A DNA stretch of 22,557 nt from NCBI GenBank assembly GCA_965151315.1, contig CBCTZG010000044.1:1-22557 (forward strand). Reading direction: 5' to 3'. The translations under genes were made by a program, and so were the position numbers. The notes beneath the pieces were generated by a model. That model did no database searches, was not told the origin of the DNA, and saw only the letters and a list, made by a program, of their open reading frames with translations. Positions within the stretch are counted from its first letter, which is position 1; each line of letters opens with the position of its first letter. Shown here in pieces: positions 1 to 5,675 of this stretch. This DNA is from Avimonoglobus sp965151315 (lineage in GTDB: Bacteria > Bacillota > Clostridia > UBA1381).

Positions 1-54
1 AAAACATGCAAAATTTCTTCGGCGTTTTCCTACATTTTTACTTTGGCATTGACA
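1..54. repeat. Left copy of 54-bp terminal inverted repeat
   Basis: The first 54 bases are the exact reverse complement of the last 54 bases of the window, and the match stops at base 55 (C here, A in the other copy). In the right copy the sequence is internal virB4 coding sequence. Here it lies in the opposite orientation just past the stop of the 60-residue gene and has no coding role that I can see. A match of this length at both ends suggests an assembly-graph boundary or fold-back join, but a real inverted repeat cannot be excluded. Confidence 0.9.
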
Positions 55-60
55 CGTTCA

Positions 61-243
61 TCAAGCAGCCCTCCCGATATCAAAATCATCTTGATGATAT
101 TCGACTTCTGAATGGCTTGACTTAATGCACTTCTTATGCCCGAACATATCCACAGTTTCTAATCTTTCTGTGATTTTCGTGACTGTTTTATCCATTGTCA
201 TAATCGTCTCTTTTACCTGTGTAAATACAAAATCCTTTTCCAT
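61..243 (-). CDS. Small hypothetical protein (60 aa), last gene of the JAB/ThiF operon
   Basis: I do not recognise this protein. The ATG at 243 is preceded by AGGGAG at about 5-9 bases, and the gene begins 13 bp after the ThiF stop, so it probably belongs to the same transcript. Upstream in-frame codons exist (to 264) but would overlap the ThiF gene and lack a better ribosome site. The product is hydrophilic: an N-terminal half rich in K, T, E and D with a heptad-like helical pattern (about residues 5-32), then a stretch with HKKC and several His, Glu and Asp, ending in GRAA. There is no membrane segment. It does not end in Gly-Gly and does not look like a ubiquitin-type beta-grasp, so it is not an evident partner for the adjacent E1-like enzyme. 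Confidence 0.6.
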   Translation of the reverse strand: MEKDFVFTQVKETIMTMDKTVTKITERLETVDMFGHKKCIKSSHSEVEYHQDDFDIGRAA

Positions 244-256
244 AATTGCACTCCCT

Positions 257-982
257 TCACGCAACAGATTTCATTGACAAACGCCTTGAAGAAAATGCGA
301 TGCGGGTATTTCTCAGATTGCCTTCGATTAGCAGATAGTAAAGCATACTTGTGATTGCCGTGGATGCAAATATGTTTGCCGCAATTGTCTGCGGCGCTGA
401 CACATTCCTTTCTGCACAAGAAAGCTTTGACGGAAACTTTTCCACATCCGACAAAATATCAGGGTACACTCCGGCTACCGGTTTTGATACAACTCTGCCG
501 CCCATTTTGGCACCGCATACAACCTGTCCTGTGAAATCGCCGTTGCCCGAATCAATATAAACAATATCGTCAAGCTTATTAAAAACATTGTTACACATAA
601 TTCTGGAACGGTTATTGTCCACCGCACCAATCAAAATACTGATAGGCTGCGGTTCGGAACCATATCGGTTGTGCGGAATATATAACAGATCATAGAGCTG
701 CTTCTCGCTTTCGATAAAATCCGGAATATATTCCGTTTCAATTCCGAAAACCTCGGCGTATCTTTCAGCTAACACCGCCGCTTTATTTTCTCCTATGTCA
801 TTTGATGAAAAGTTTTGCCTGATAAGGTTTTTCTCCTCCACAATATCTCCGTCTGCAATAATCACCCTGCATTTTCTTTTCGATGCGTATGCAATACGGT
901 AAAGCTGGGGGATCACATATCCACCGGTACCGCCCGCGCCTATGATAAGGATCTGCACAGGCCGCTTTAGAGATAACTTCAT
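257..982 (-). CDS. E1/ThiF-like adenylyltransferase (PRTRC-type)
   Basis: This 241-residue protein is a Rossmann-fold E1/ThiF/MoeB-family enzyme. Such enzymes adenylate the C-terminus of a ubiquitin-like or sulfur-carrier protein. Visible marks: the nucleotide loop GAGGTGG at 15-21, the acidic pair DGD at 44-46, the N..RQ.F segment at 52-58, K67, and VDNNRSR at 121-127. The Cys in LSCAER (C189) sits where PRTRC-type ThiF proteins carry a conserved, possibly catalytic Cys. No CxxC zinc pairs are present, unlike MoeB. The start at 982 is chosen because its ATG overlaps the JAB stop (ATGA) and has GGGGGA six bases upstream. The GTG at 1024 would run back into the JAB gene. Pairing with a JAB protease is typical of mobile-element E1-JAB modules. 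The substrate is unknown. Confidence 0.88.
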   Translation of the reverse strand: MKLSLKRPVQILIIGAGGTGGYVIPQLYRIAYASKRKCRVIIADGDIVEEKNLIRQNFSSNDIGENKAAVLAERYAEVFGIETEYIPDFIESEKQLYDLLYIPHNRYGSEPQPISILIGAVDNNRSRIMCNNVFNKLDDIVYIDSGNGDFTGQVVCGAKMGGRVVSKPVAGVYPDILSDVEKFPSKLSCAERNVSAPQTIAANIFASTAITSMLYYLLIEGNLRNTRIAFSSRRLSMKSVA

Positions 983-2328
983 CTGACATCCCCCTTTTTG
1001 ATGGTTTCCACAGCGGCTTTCCACGCACTCGGGAAATCGCTTTCCATGCTTTCAAAAACATCATTAGGAGAAATCTCAACAAATTTACCTCCTACTGAAC
1101 AACGAACTTTGATATCGGGGAAAAAGTGATCCAATTTACCCACAACTGCGTATAACCTTGTCATACGCTCATCTTTATTATCTGTCGGTGAAAACACAGC
1201 AGGCATTGTATTATGCGAGTGTATTTCCATTACAAGCGGGAATTTCTCCTCATCCATTTCAGGTAATGTTGAATCCACACTCATTTTTGACACCTGCTGT
1301 TTTGGAACATACACATAATACCTGGAATCGGAAACAGACCAATAGATATACGCCAATGCTTCTAATTCCGTGCTGTATGTAATGTACGACTTAAAGAAAG
1401 ATATAATGTCTTCCAAAATTTTATATGGGATTTTCGGCAAGGCCGGGATAAACCCGGCTCTTACCTTATTGAGAATCGTTACATTGTCCGCCTTGGCAAT
1501 AAAAGTGCCGATCCTGTTTGCACGCACCTCATATACATTACCATCATCAGAGGGTACAAACGAAATCACTTTGCCGCTTGCTTTTGCTTCATTCAAAGTA
1601 AGGAACGCACCTTTATAGGAGCCTTGAATACCTTTCTTTTTTGCAACAACAGACGGCGTAACCTTACATTCAACATCGCCCTTTGCCTTTTTCAGCATTG
1701 CTGTAAATTCCTTTGATTCCTCAATCTGCTGTTTCATAGAGGCGATTGTTGTTTTTTTCGGCGTCCCCACAGCCTTCGTGATTGTGCCGTAGGTCATTTT
1801 CCACGACACCGCCGTTCCGTCATCGAGTTCAGGAAAATCCTCCGCTTTTTCAATACGCAAGACGTCAAAAGTTTTTGATGTATCCACAATTTCTTCCTTT
1901 GCGCTTCCGTATGAGAAAATGGGGAATTTACCCACTAAGCTGCTCTTTGCGCTTTCTGCCTGTTTTTCTTCTGCTTTTGAGATTGCCTCCGCAAAGAAAT
2001 TTGGTGTTTCATCTGTCTTCTCTGCGTCACCGCTTTCTTTTGATACAGAAGACTTGCTGTCTGGTTCTGTAACTTTCCCATCCTGTTTAACCTCCGTTTC
2101 TGCTTCTTCAATACCAGTCTGTTCTGCTGATTCCGTATTAGCCGAAGAAACAGTTTCCTCTTTTTTGATATCCTCCTGCCTTTCGGAAGCTTTCTCATCA
2201 TTGCCGAAAATGTTATCAATCTCAGCATTATCAAAGACTGCAAAATCCTCAAAGCCTGTACCGATATCGCTGCTGCCTAAATCCAAACTGCTGCCGCCTA
2301 ATAAATCTTTGTCATTACCTTCAAACAC
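979..2328 (-). CDS. JAB/MPN-domain metalloprotease-like protein with long acidic N-terminus
   Basis: A 449-residue protein, GTG start at 2328, six bases after GGGAGGT. A TTG at 2343 is in frame but lies upstream of that ribosome site. Three parts are visible. Residues 1-130 are acidic and low in complexity (Ser, Glu, Asp) and probably disordered. Residues 165-285 form a folded domain I do not recognise. The C-terminal part (about 310-430) carries EIHSHN followed by SPTDNKDE, which is the JAMM zinc motif H-x-H-x10-D (H370, H372, D383), with a candidate catalytic Glu in STELEA (E321 or E323). JAB proteases cut after ubiquitin-like C-termini. The gene overlaps the ThiF gene by 4 bp, so the two products are likely made together. 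It resembles the JAB member of PRTRC systems, but a clear ubiquitin-like partner is not visible. Confidence 0.85.
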   Translation of the reverse strand: MFEGNDKDLLGGSSLDLGSSDIGTGFEDFAVFDNAEIDNIFGNDEKASERQEDIKKEETVSSANTESAEQTGIEEAETEVKQDGKVTEPDSKSSVSKESGDAEKTDETPNFFAEAISKAEEKQAESAKSSLVGKFPIFSYGSAKEEIVDTSKTFDVLRIEKAEDFPELDDGTAVSWKMTYGTITKAVGTPKKTTIASMKQQIEESKEFTAMLKKAKGDVECKVTPSVVAKKKGIQGSYKGAFLTLNEAKASGKVISFVPSDDGNVYEVRANRIGTFIAKADNVTILNKVRAGFIPALPKIPYKILEDIISFFKSYITYSTELEALAYIYWSVSDSRYYVYVPKQQVSKMSVDSTLPEMDEEKFPLVMEIHSHNTMPAVFSPTDNKDERMTRLYAVVGKLDHFFPDIKVRCSVGGKFVEISPNDVFESMESDFPSAWKAAVETIKKGDVR

Positions 2329-2389
2329 TTTTTTACCTCCCAAAAATTCTTTTTTGTTTGCATTATTCCGAACTCAAATCACCCTGAAC

Positions 2390-2842
2390 TTACACCACCT
2401 CCTCAAGAAACATCGCGGATGCAACATTCCTGTGGGGATATGTATGTAAAAGCCGATACTTTTTTGGAGTATGGCTGAGTTTTTCACAAACTTCGTCGCA
2501 GATATGAACCCTTTCATCTGCAACTACATCTCCAAGTGTGAGATTCGAGCCGGGAAATTTGTAATCCAGACTTAAAAAAGTAATACCGGCACGCTTGCGC
2601 TGTTCTTTTTCAAAGTGATGGCCGAGCGCTGAACGCATGTGATGATTCGCGATAGTCGAAAACGCATATCGCTTTAAATCTTCACGTTCGTCGTACTGTT
2701 TTACCGCTCTTAAAAATCTGAATACCACAACATCATAGTAATCATCCAAAGAAAGTCCTCTTTGTGTCAAAAAACGCTCCAGAACGCTATGGTGTTCCTC
2801 TGCAAACCTTTTCTGCCTCTCGTTTAACCTACAATCCATCAT
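2390..2842 (-). CDS. Sigma-70 region-2-like regulator (no region 4)
   Basis: A 150-residue basic protein whose first 100 residues resemble sigma-70 region 2 of ICE-borne sigma-like proteins: a helical LERFL..RGLSLDDYYD stretch, then FRFLRAVKQYD and FSTIANHHMRSALG. After SLDYKFPGSNLTLGDVVAD, where a complete sigma factor would continue to a region 4 HTH, the protein stops about 45 residues later without a recognisable HTH. Two ATGs at 2842 and 2839 are possible. GGAGGAG at 2851-2857 gives 8 bases to the first. It is the first gene behind leader copy A and lies about 60 bp before the JAB gene, so it heads that operon. It could be a transcription activator for the element. A truncated sigma factor or an anti-termination partner are alternatives. 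Confidence 0.65.
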   Translation of the reverse strand: MMDCRLNERQKRFAEEHHSVLERFLTQRGLSLDDYYDVVVFRFLRAVKQYDEREDLKRYAFSTIANHHMRSALGHHFEKEQRKRAGITFLSLDYKFPGSNLTLGDVVADERVHICDEVCEKLSHTPKKYRLLHTYPHRNVASAMFLEEVV

Positions 2843-2868
2843 TTTTTGTTCTCCTCCTTCATTTTGGG

Positions 2869-2918
2869 AAAAATAAAAAACACACGCGCAGAACCCTACA
2901 AGGTTCCGTTTGTGTGTT
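2869..2918 (-). terminator. Leader A hairpin 2, intrinsic terminator before the gene
   Basis: Outer stem AACACAC/GTGTGTT (2918-2912 with 2885-2879), a 3x3 internal loop, inner stem CGGAACC/GGTTCTG, six-base loop TTGTAG, then T6 A T5. It ends about 12 bases before the GGAGGAG ribosome site of the sigma-like gene. The stem and loop are identical in copy B. Confidence 0.85.
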
Positions 2919-2954
2919 AATCTCCCATATTTTATTTTGTTCTCCGTAAAAATG

Positions 2955-3013
2955 AAAAAAAGCAGGTCTAAGACATACCTATCCCATAGGATAAAACATT
3001 CTCAAACCTGCTT
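2955..3013 (-). terminator. Leader A hairpin 1, terminator-like
   Basis: The arms at 3013-3000 and 2973-2960 pair over 14 bases with G-U wobbles (AAGCAGGT with ACCTGCTT at the base). They enclose an inner stem around ATCC/GGAT and are followed by seven Ts. The AAGCAG of the 5' arm also occurs in each of the two 13-mers just upstream, so the 3' arm has three alternative partners. Copy B keeps the stem but has a weaker tail. Confidence 0.7.
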
Positions 3014-3054
3014 AACTGCTTACCTTTTTAACTGCTTACCATTTTTACATCTTT

Positions 3055-3083
3055 ATTTTAACATCTATTTTTTCCTCATTCAA
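3055..3083 (-). promoter_or_regulatory. Sigma-A-type promoter of leader copy A
   Basis: On the minus strand TTGAAT (3083-3078), a 17-base spacer and TAAAAT (3060-3055). The same elements with the same spacing occur in copy B (TTGAAA, 17, TAAAAT). Transcription would start near 3048-3050, giving a leader of about 205 nt. Confidence 0.75.
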
Positions 3084-3137
3084 TGCCTGGGGAAAAACTT
3101 TTCATATTCTTTCATTATTATGCATTTTGAATATCGC

Positions 3138-3166
3138 TTGACAAACTATCAATAAAATGATATACT
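3138..3166 (+). promoter_or_regulatory. Promoter of the toxin-antitoxin-like operon
   Basis: TTGACA (3138-3143), 17-base spacer, TATACT (3161-3166), a near-consensus sigma-A promoter. Transcription would start near 3173, about 45 bases before the toxin ATG. The spacer and the start region carry the operator repeats. Confidence 0.85.
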
Positions 3167-3194
3167 ATATTCAAAAGTATCAATAAATTGATAC
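3147..3194 (+). promoter_or_regulatory. Paired operators on the toxin-antitoxin promoter
   Basis: Two 16-bp inverted repeats, TATCAATAAAATGATA (3147-3162) and TATCAATAAATTGATA (3178-3193), differ at one base. The second extends to an 18-bp palindrome (3177-3194). They are 31 bp apart, close to three helical turns. One lies between -35 and -10 and the other over the start of the transcript, as expected for repression by the HTH protein encoded second in the operon. Confidence 0.8.
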
Positions 3195-3216
3195 CTTGCA
3201 GAAAGGCGGCATATTT

Positions 3217-3894
3217 ATGATCGTATATCACGGTTCCCATGAAATTGTTGAAATACCTAAATTTGGTTTAGGCTCAGAAACAAATGATTACGGAAAAGGA
3301 TTTTATTGTACCGAGAACGCAGAGCTTGCAAAGGAATGGGCTTGTCCTACGGTAAAAGATGGATTTTCCAATAAATATGAATTAGATTTGTCGGGCTTAA
3401 AAGTATTGTATCTTAACAAAGAGGGATATAATATTCTTAATTGGATTGCAATACTTTTGGATAACAGAATTTTCTCAAAACGCTCTCCTATTGCACGTGA
3501 GGCAAGTAAATATTTATTGGCTGAATTTCTACCGGATATATCAGGATATGACGTCATTTTTGGATATAGAGCTGACGATTCCTATTTTGCATATGCAAAG
3601 GATTTTTTGAATAACACAATATCCGTGAATCAATTAGCTCAAGCGATGAAACTTGGCGAACTTGGTGAGCAGGTTGTTTTGATGAGCCGAAAATCATTTG
3701 AAAAAATCAGCTTTATTGAATATGAAATAGCAAACGGAAGTATTTATAACCCCCGTCGTATGGGACGTGAAGAAAGGGCAAGGCTTGCATATCTTAACAA
3801 TCACGGTGCAGATCTTAAAACTGCATCCAATGATTTATTTATTATGGATATCATACGAGAGCAGGTGAAAAACAATGACGAACGCTTACGCTGA
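3217..3894 (+). CDS. DUF3990-like putative ADP-ribosyltransferase toxin
   Basis: A 225-residue protein beginning MIVYHGS, with YGKGFYCTENAELAKEWA at 25-42. This pattern is typical of DUF3990 proteins, which are related to the ADP-ribosyltransferase fold. The ATG at 3217 has GAAAGGCGG seven bases upstream. A TTG at 3196 is in frame but lies ahead of this ribosome site. The gene overlaps the following HTH gene by 20 bp, and the pair is the only plus-strand operon in the window, suggesting it was acquired as a unit. I infer a toxin role from the family, the gene order and the operator arrangement. Catalytic residues and target are not known from the sequence. An alternative is an element-defence or host-modifying enzyme without classic toxin behaviour. 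Confidence 0.8.
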   Translation: MIVYHGSHEIVEIPKFGLGSETNDYGKGFYCTENAELAKEWACPTVKDGFSNKYELDLSGLKVLYLNKEGYNILNWIAILLDNRIFSKRSPIAREASKYLLAEFLPDISGYDVIFGYRADDSYFAYAKDFLNNTISVNQLAQAMKLGELGEQVVLMSRKSFEKISFIEYEIANGSIYNPRRMGREERARLAYLNNHGADLKTASNDLFIMDIIREQVKNNDERLR

Positions 3895-4507
3895 AATTTA
3901 TCTTGACGATGCAATGGAAACGCTTGGCAGCGCACTTGAATATGCCGTTTTAATCGGCGGAATTGACGGTCAAAAGTTTCTGGATTTATTTGCCGCAAGT
4001 GAAATTTCTCATGAATTTGGCAGAGGGAATGTGAAATACATTTCCGGTATGTCCGGAATTGAATTATGCAGACTGATATTTCATAAATACGGAATCAAAG
4101 AACCGGAAGAAACAGAACTTACACACATTAACTATCCGCCTGAATACTGGATTGGTTGGATATTGGCATTTTACCAATGGCATTCGGGGAAATCCTTTGC
4201 GACAATTTGTAAAAGACTTAAATATGATGATTTATATAATCTTTACGGAGTTTTACATGAGGCTGACCCAAGTAAAGCAATCAAGGTTTTTGACGATATT
4301 ATGAAATCGCAAAAGGAAACGAATCTTGCAATTTTACGAAAAAACAGAGGATTATCGCAAGCCGAGCTTGCAGAAAAATCAGATGTTTCTGTTCGCTCTA
4401 TTCAACTGTATGAACAACGATGCAGTAATATAAAAAACGCACAATATAATAATCTTCAAGCACTTTCCAAAGTCCTTGGATGCGAAATTGAAGATTTGTT
4501 AGAATGA
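3875..4507 (+). CDS. HTH-domain antitoxin/autoregulator partner of the DUF3990 protein
   Basis: A 210-residue protein with an XRE-type helix-turn-helix at about 151-209 (LAILRKNRGLSQAELAEKSD, then SVRSIQLYEQ). The N-terminal part (about 10-75) contains FAASEISHEFGRGNVKYISG, and the middle has YWIGWILAFYQWHSGKSF, both familiar from proteins encoded next to DUF3990. The ATG at 3875 has GCAGGTG upstream and lies inside the 3' end of the toxin gene, so translation is probably coupled. As the only HTH protein in this operon it is the likely repressor of the paired operators at 3147-3194, and by analogy with type II systems it would also neutralise the toxin. The N-terminal part is the probable toxin-binding region, by inference. 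No plus-strand terminator is evident in the 215 bp after it. Confidence 0.8.
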   Translation: MTNAYAEIYLDDAMETLGSALEYAVLIGGIDGQKFLDLFAASEISHEFGRGNVKYISGMSGIELCRLIFHKYGIKEPEETELTHINYPPEYWIGWILAFYQWHSGKSFATICKRLKYDDLYNLYGVLHEADPSKAIKVFDDIMKSQKETNLAILRKNRGLSQAELAEKSDVSVRSIQLYEQRCSNIKNAQYNNLQALSKVLGCEIEDLLE

Positions 4508-4661
4508 AAATTTGACACTTTTCCAACTTAAAATTGCTTAAAAAATACATTTTTCCAACCAGCCGCAGGTGTTATTGCACTACGCAAATCACGAAAAAGC
4601 AAGTTAAAATATCTTTGATTTGCACGATAATTGAAGAAGCATCAAAGTTATCAACAAAATC

Positions 4662-4702
4662 GGACAAAAAAATAACTCCAATACCCGAGCAGAGTATTGG
4701 AG
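4662..4702 (-). terminator. Intrinsic terminator ending the long maintenance operon
   Basis: The minus strand reads CTCCAATAC (4702-4694), a nine-base loop, GTATTGGAG (4684-4676), then TTATTTTTTT. The nine-base-pair stem is perfect. It lies 20 bases after the stop of the last minus-strand gene (4723). The rest of 4508-4722 shows no gene. Confidence 0.9.
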
Positions 4703-4722
4703 CCATTAATTTTGTGAGAATA

Positions 4723-4932
4723 TCAGCCGGCCATAGGCAGGCTGTCCTCACTAAATGTTACCCTATATATTGTATTTTTTGTTTCTATCTCTAACCCGTT
4801 TTCAGTTTTTCTTCGCACATCAACCACCTGAGAAGTATATAAGGTTTCACCGTCATTCTTCCGAATAATGGCACGATAGCCTTTTTGCGGTTCGAAGCAA
4901 AGAACACCTAAAATATTAACTGTTGGTTTCAT
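4723..4932 (-). CDS. Small hypothetical protein (69 aa)
   Basis: I do not recognise this protein. ATG at 4932 with GGGAG about ten bases upstream. The predicted product is soluble and mostly beta-strand-like, alternating charged and hydrophobic residues (for example YRAIIRKNDGETLYTSQVV, then ENGLEIETKNTIYRVTF), suggesting a small beta barrel or SH3-like fold. It is the last gene of the long minus-strand run, 36 bp after its upstream neighbour and just before the terminator at 4662-4702. Confidence 0.7.
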   Translation of the reverse strand: MKPTVNILGVLCFEPQKGYRAIIRKNDGETLYTSQVVDVRRKTENGLEIETKNTIYRVTFSEDSLPMAG

Positions 4933-4968
4933 AATATTAAATCTCCCTACTTTATAATTCTTACCTTT

Positions 4969-5235
4969 CTACCTAAACAATCTGCTGCTGTCAAAAAGCA
5001 CCACTTTGCCGTCTGCTGTTTCTCTTGCTGCCGTGTAATGAAAGGCGCTTCTGGCAATGCCTGATATAAACTGTTTGCGTCCTAAAAAGCGAATGGTTTT
5101 ATCTCGTGAAACAGGAACACCATCTATTGTATATTTGGTGATATTGGCATTTAACGCTTGCTCTATCTGCCAAAAATCATCTTCCGTATAGTTTAATTCC
5201 AAAAGCCATATCTTATCATCATTGTTTAATTTCAT
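4969..5235 (-). CDS. Small conserved mobile-element protein (88 aa)
   Basis: ATG at 5235 with GAGGAGG eight bases upstream. The product is small and soluble with LLELNYTEDDFWQIEQALN near the N-terminus, followed by a VSRDKTIRFLGRKQFISGI segment and a C-terminal RSAFHYTA...VLFDSSRLF. I recognise this pattern from small unnamed proteins of clostridial conjugative elements but know no function. The segment around 41-60 could be a short helix-turn-helix-like unit. It begins 15 bp after the 65-residue membrane protein gene. Confidence 0.75.
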   Translation of the reverse strand: MKLNNDDKIWLLELNYTEDDFWQIEQALNANITKYTIDGVPVSRDKTIRFLGRKQFISGIARSAFHYTAARETADGKVVLFDSSRLFR

Positions 5236-5250
5236 ATTGCAAATTCCTCC

Positions 5251-5448
5251 TCAAAACAGAATGGAAGGTATCAAGCAAATTGCCAATACCATTACATAAA
5301 ACAATACCGTCATTCCTGCCGCTATGTATGCTCCTGTGGAAATTTCCGCATATTCGTCGTCTTTCACAACTGCATTCTCGCGCACAAAATTTCTCACACT
5401 TCTGTAAAGATTATAACAAGTAAGTAAAAATAAGACCTTGTAAAAAAT
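5251..5448 (-). CDS. Small membrane protein (65 aa) with apparent ATT start
   Basis: An open frame ends at TGA 5253-5251 and encodes two hydrophobic segments: FYKVLFLLTCYNLY near the N-terminus and AAGMTVLFYVMVLAICLIPS near the C-terminus, joined by a charged stretch (VRENAVVKDDEYAE). The only strong ribosome site, TTTGGAGG right after the stop of the preceding gene, is six bases before an in-frame ATT (5448-5446). No ATG, GTG or TTG exists before the GTG at 5397, which has no good ribosome site and would remove the first hydrophobic segment (48 aa). So the start is either a rare ATT or a base error for ATG. Gene spacing (15 bp each side) supports a real gene. Function unknown. It may sit in the membrane beside the conjugation machinery. 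Confidence 0.65.
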   Translation of the reverse strand: MFYKVLFLLTCYNLYRSVRNFVRENAVVKDDEYAEISTGAYIAAGMTVLFYVMVLAICLIPSILF

Positions 5449-5463
5449 AGATTAACCTCCAAA

Positions 5464-5670
5464 TTATTTAATATTGATATTTTTTATTGGTGTGCCGAAA
5501 TTTAAGTATGCTATCATTTCATTGACACAATCATCATTCATCGCCTCAAAAGAAAATGCTTTACGGTCATTTCCGGCTCCCGTATATATTGTTGCTTTTC
5601 CATCATAAATTTGCAGCATACAGTCCGCATGGCTTGCCGCTGCAATTGCTAAGTTCCCTAATTGTTTCAC
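5464..5670 (-). CDS. Small conserved mobile-element protein (68 aa)
   Basis: GTG start at 5670. GGGAGG lies about 11 bases upstream, within the last codons of the VWA gene, whose stop is five bases before this start. The protein contains LGNLAIAAASHADCMLQIYDGKATIYTG and ends with a MIAYLNFG segment. I recognise this from unnamed small proteins in Gram-positive conjugative elements: an LQIxDGxVxVxxG strand pair followed by a helix ending in LNFG. Function is unknown. The close spacing indicates co-expression with the MoxR/SSB/VWA genes. Confidence 0.75.
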   Translation of the reverse strand: MKQLGNLAIAAASHADCMLQIYDGKATIYTGAGNDRKAFSFEAMNDDCVNEMIAYLNFGTPIKNINIK

Positions 5671-5675
5671 TATTG

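Larger units (their letters stand above)
2853..3113 (-). repeat. Leader copy A: duplicated promoter/attenuator segment
   Basis: About 260 bp, repeated with roughly 85-90% identity (by eye) at 14947-15207 in the same orientation, again directly before a gene. In transcription order it holds a promoter (3083-3055), a tandem 13-mer GGTAAGCAGTTAA (3040-3028 and 3024-3012), a long hairpin (3013-2960) with a 7-T tail, and a second hairpin with T-tail (2918-2869), then the Shine-Dalgarno of the sigma-like gene. No protein gene fits in 2843-3216. Any minus-strand transcript must begin here because the neighbouring toxin gene is divergent, so this is a 5' leader and not a terminator of an upstream gene. 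Regulation by antitermination is inferred. Confidence 0.85.

Noticed and set aside
61..243. 60-residue protein as the ubiquitin-like partner of the E1 enzyme
   Set aside because: No Gly-Gly end and no beta-grasp-like pattern. The N-terminal half looks helical.
1919..2449. Plus-strand open frame of 176 codons opposite the JAB gene
   Set aside because: It is a Ser/Leu-rich shadow of the acidic low-complexity N-terminus of the JAB protein, lacks a ribosome site and crosses two genes.
2869..3013. Leader hairpins as ordinary end-of-operon terminators
   Set aside because: In copy A the upstream neighbour is divergent, and in copy B the preceding S1 gene already has its own terminator at 15375-15411.
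3110..3143. Alternative minus-strand promoter TTGTCA-N16-CATAAT upstream of leader A
   Set aside because: It is not conserved in copy B, whereas the TTGAAW-N17-TAAAAT promoter is. It may still give minor transcription.
4534..4794. Plus-strand frame of 86 codons after the antitoxin gene
   Set aside because: It crosses the terminator and the opposite 69-residue gene, has no ribosome site and has no coherent protein pattern.
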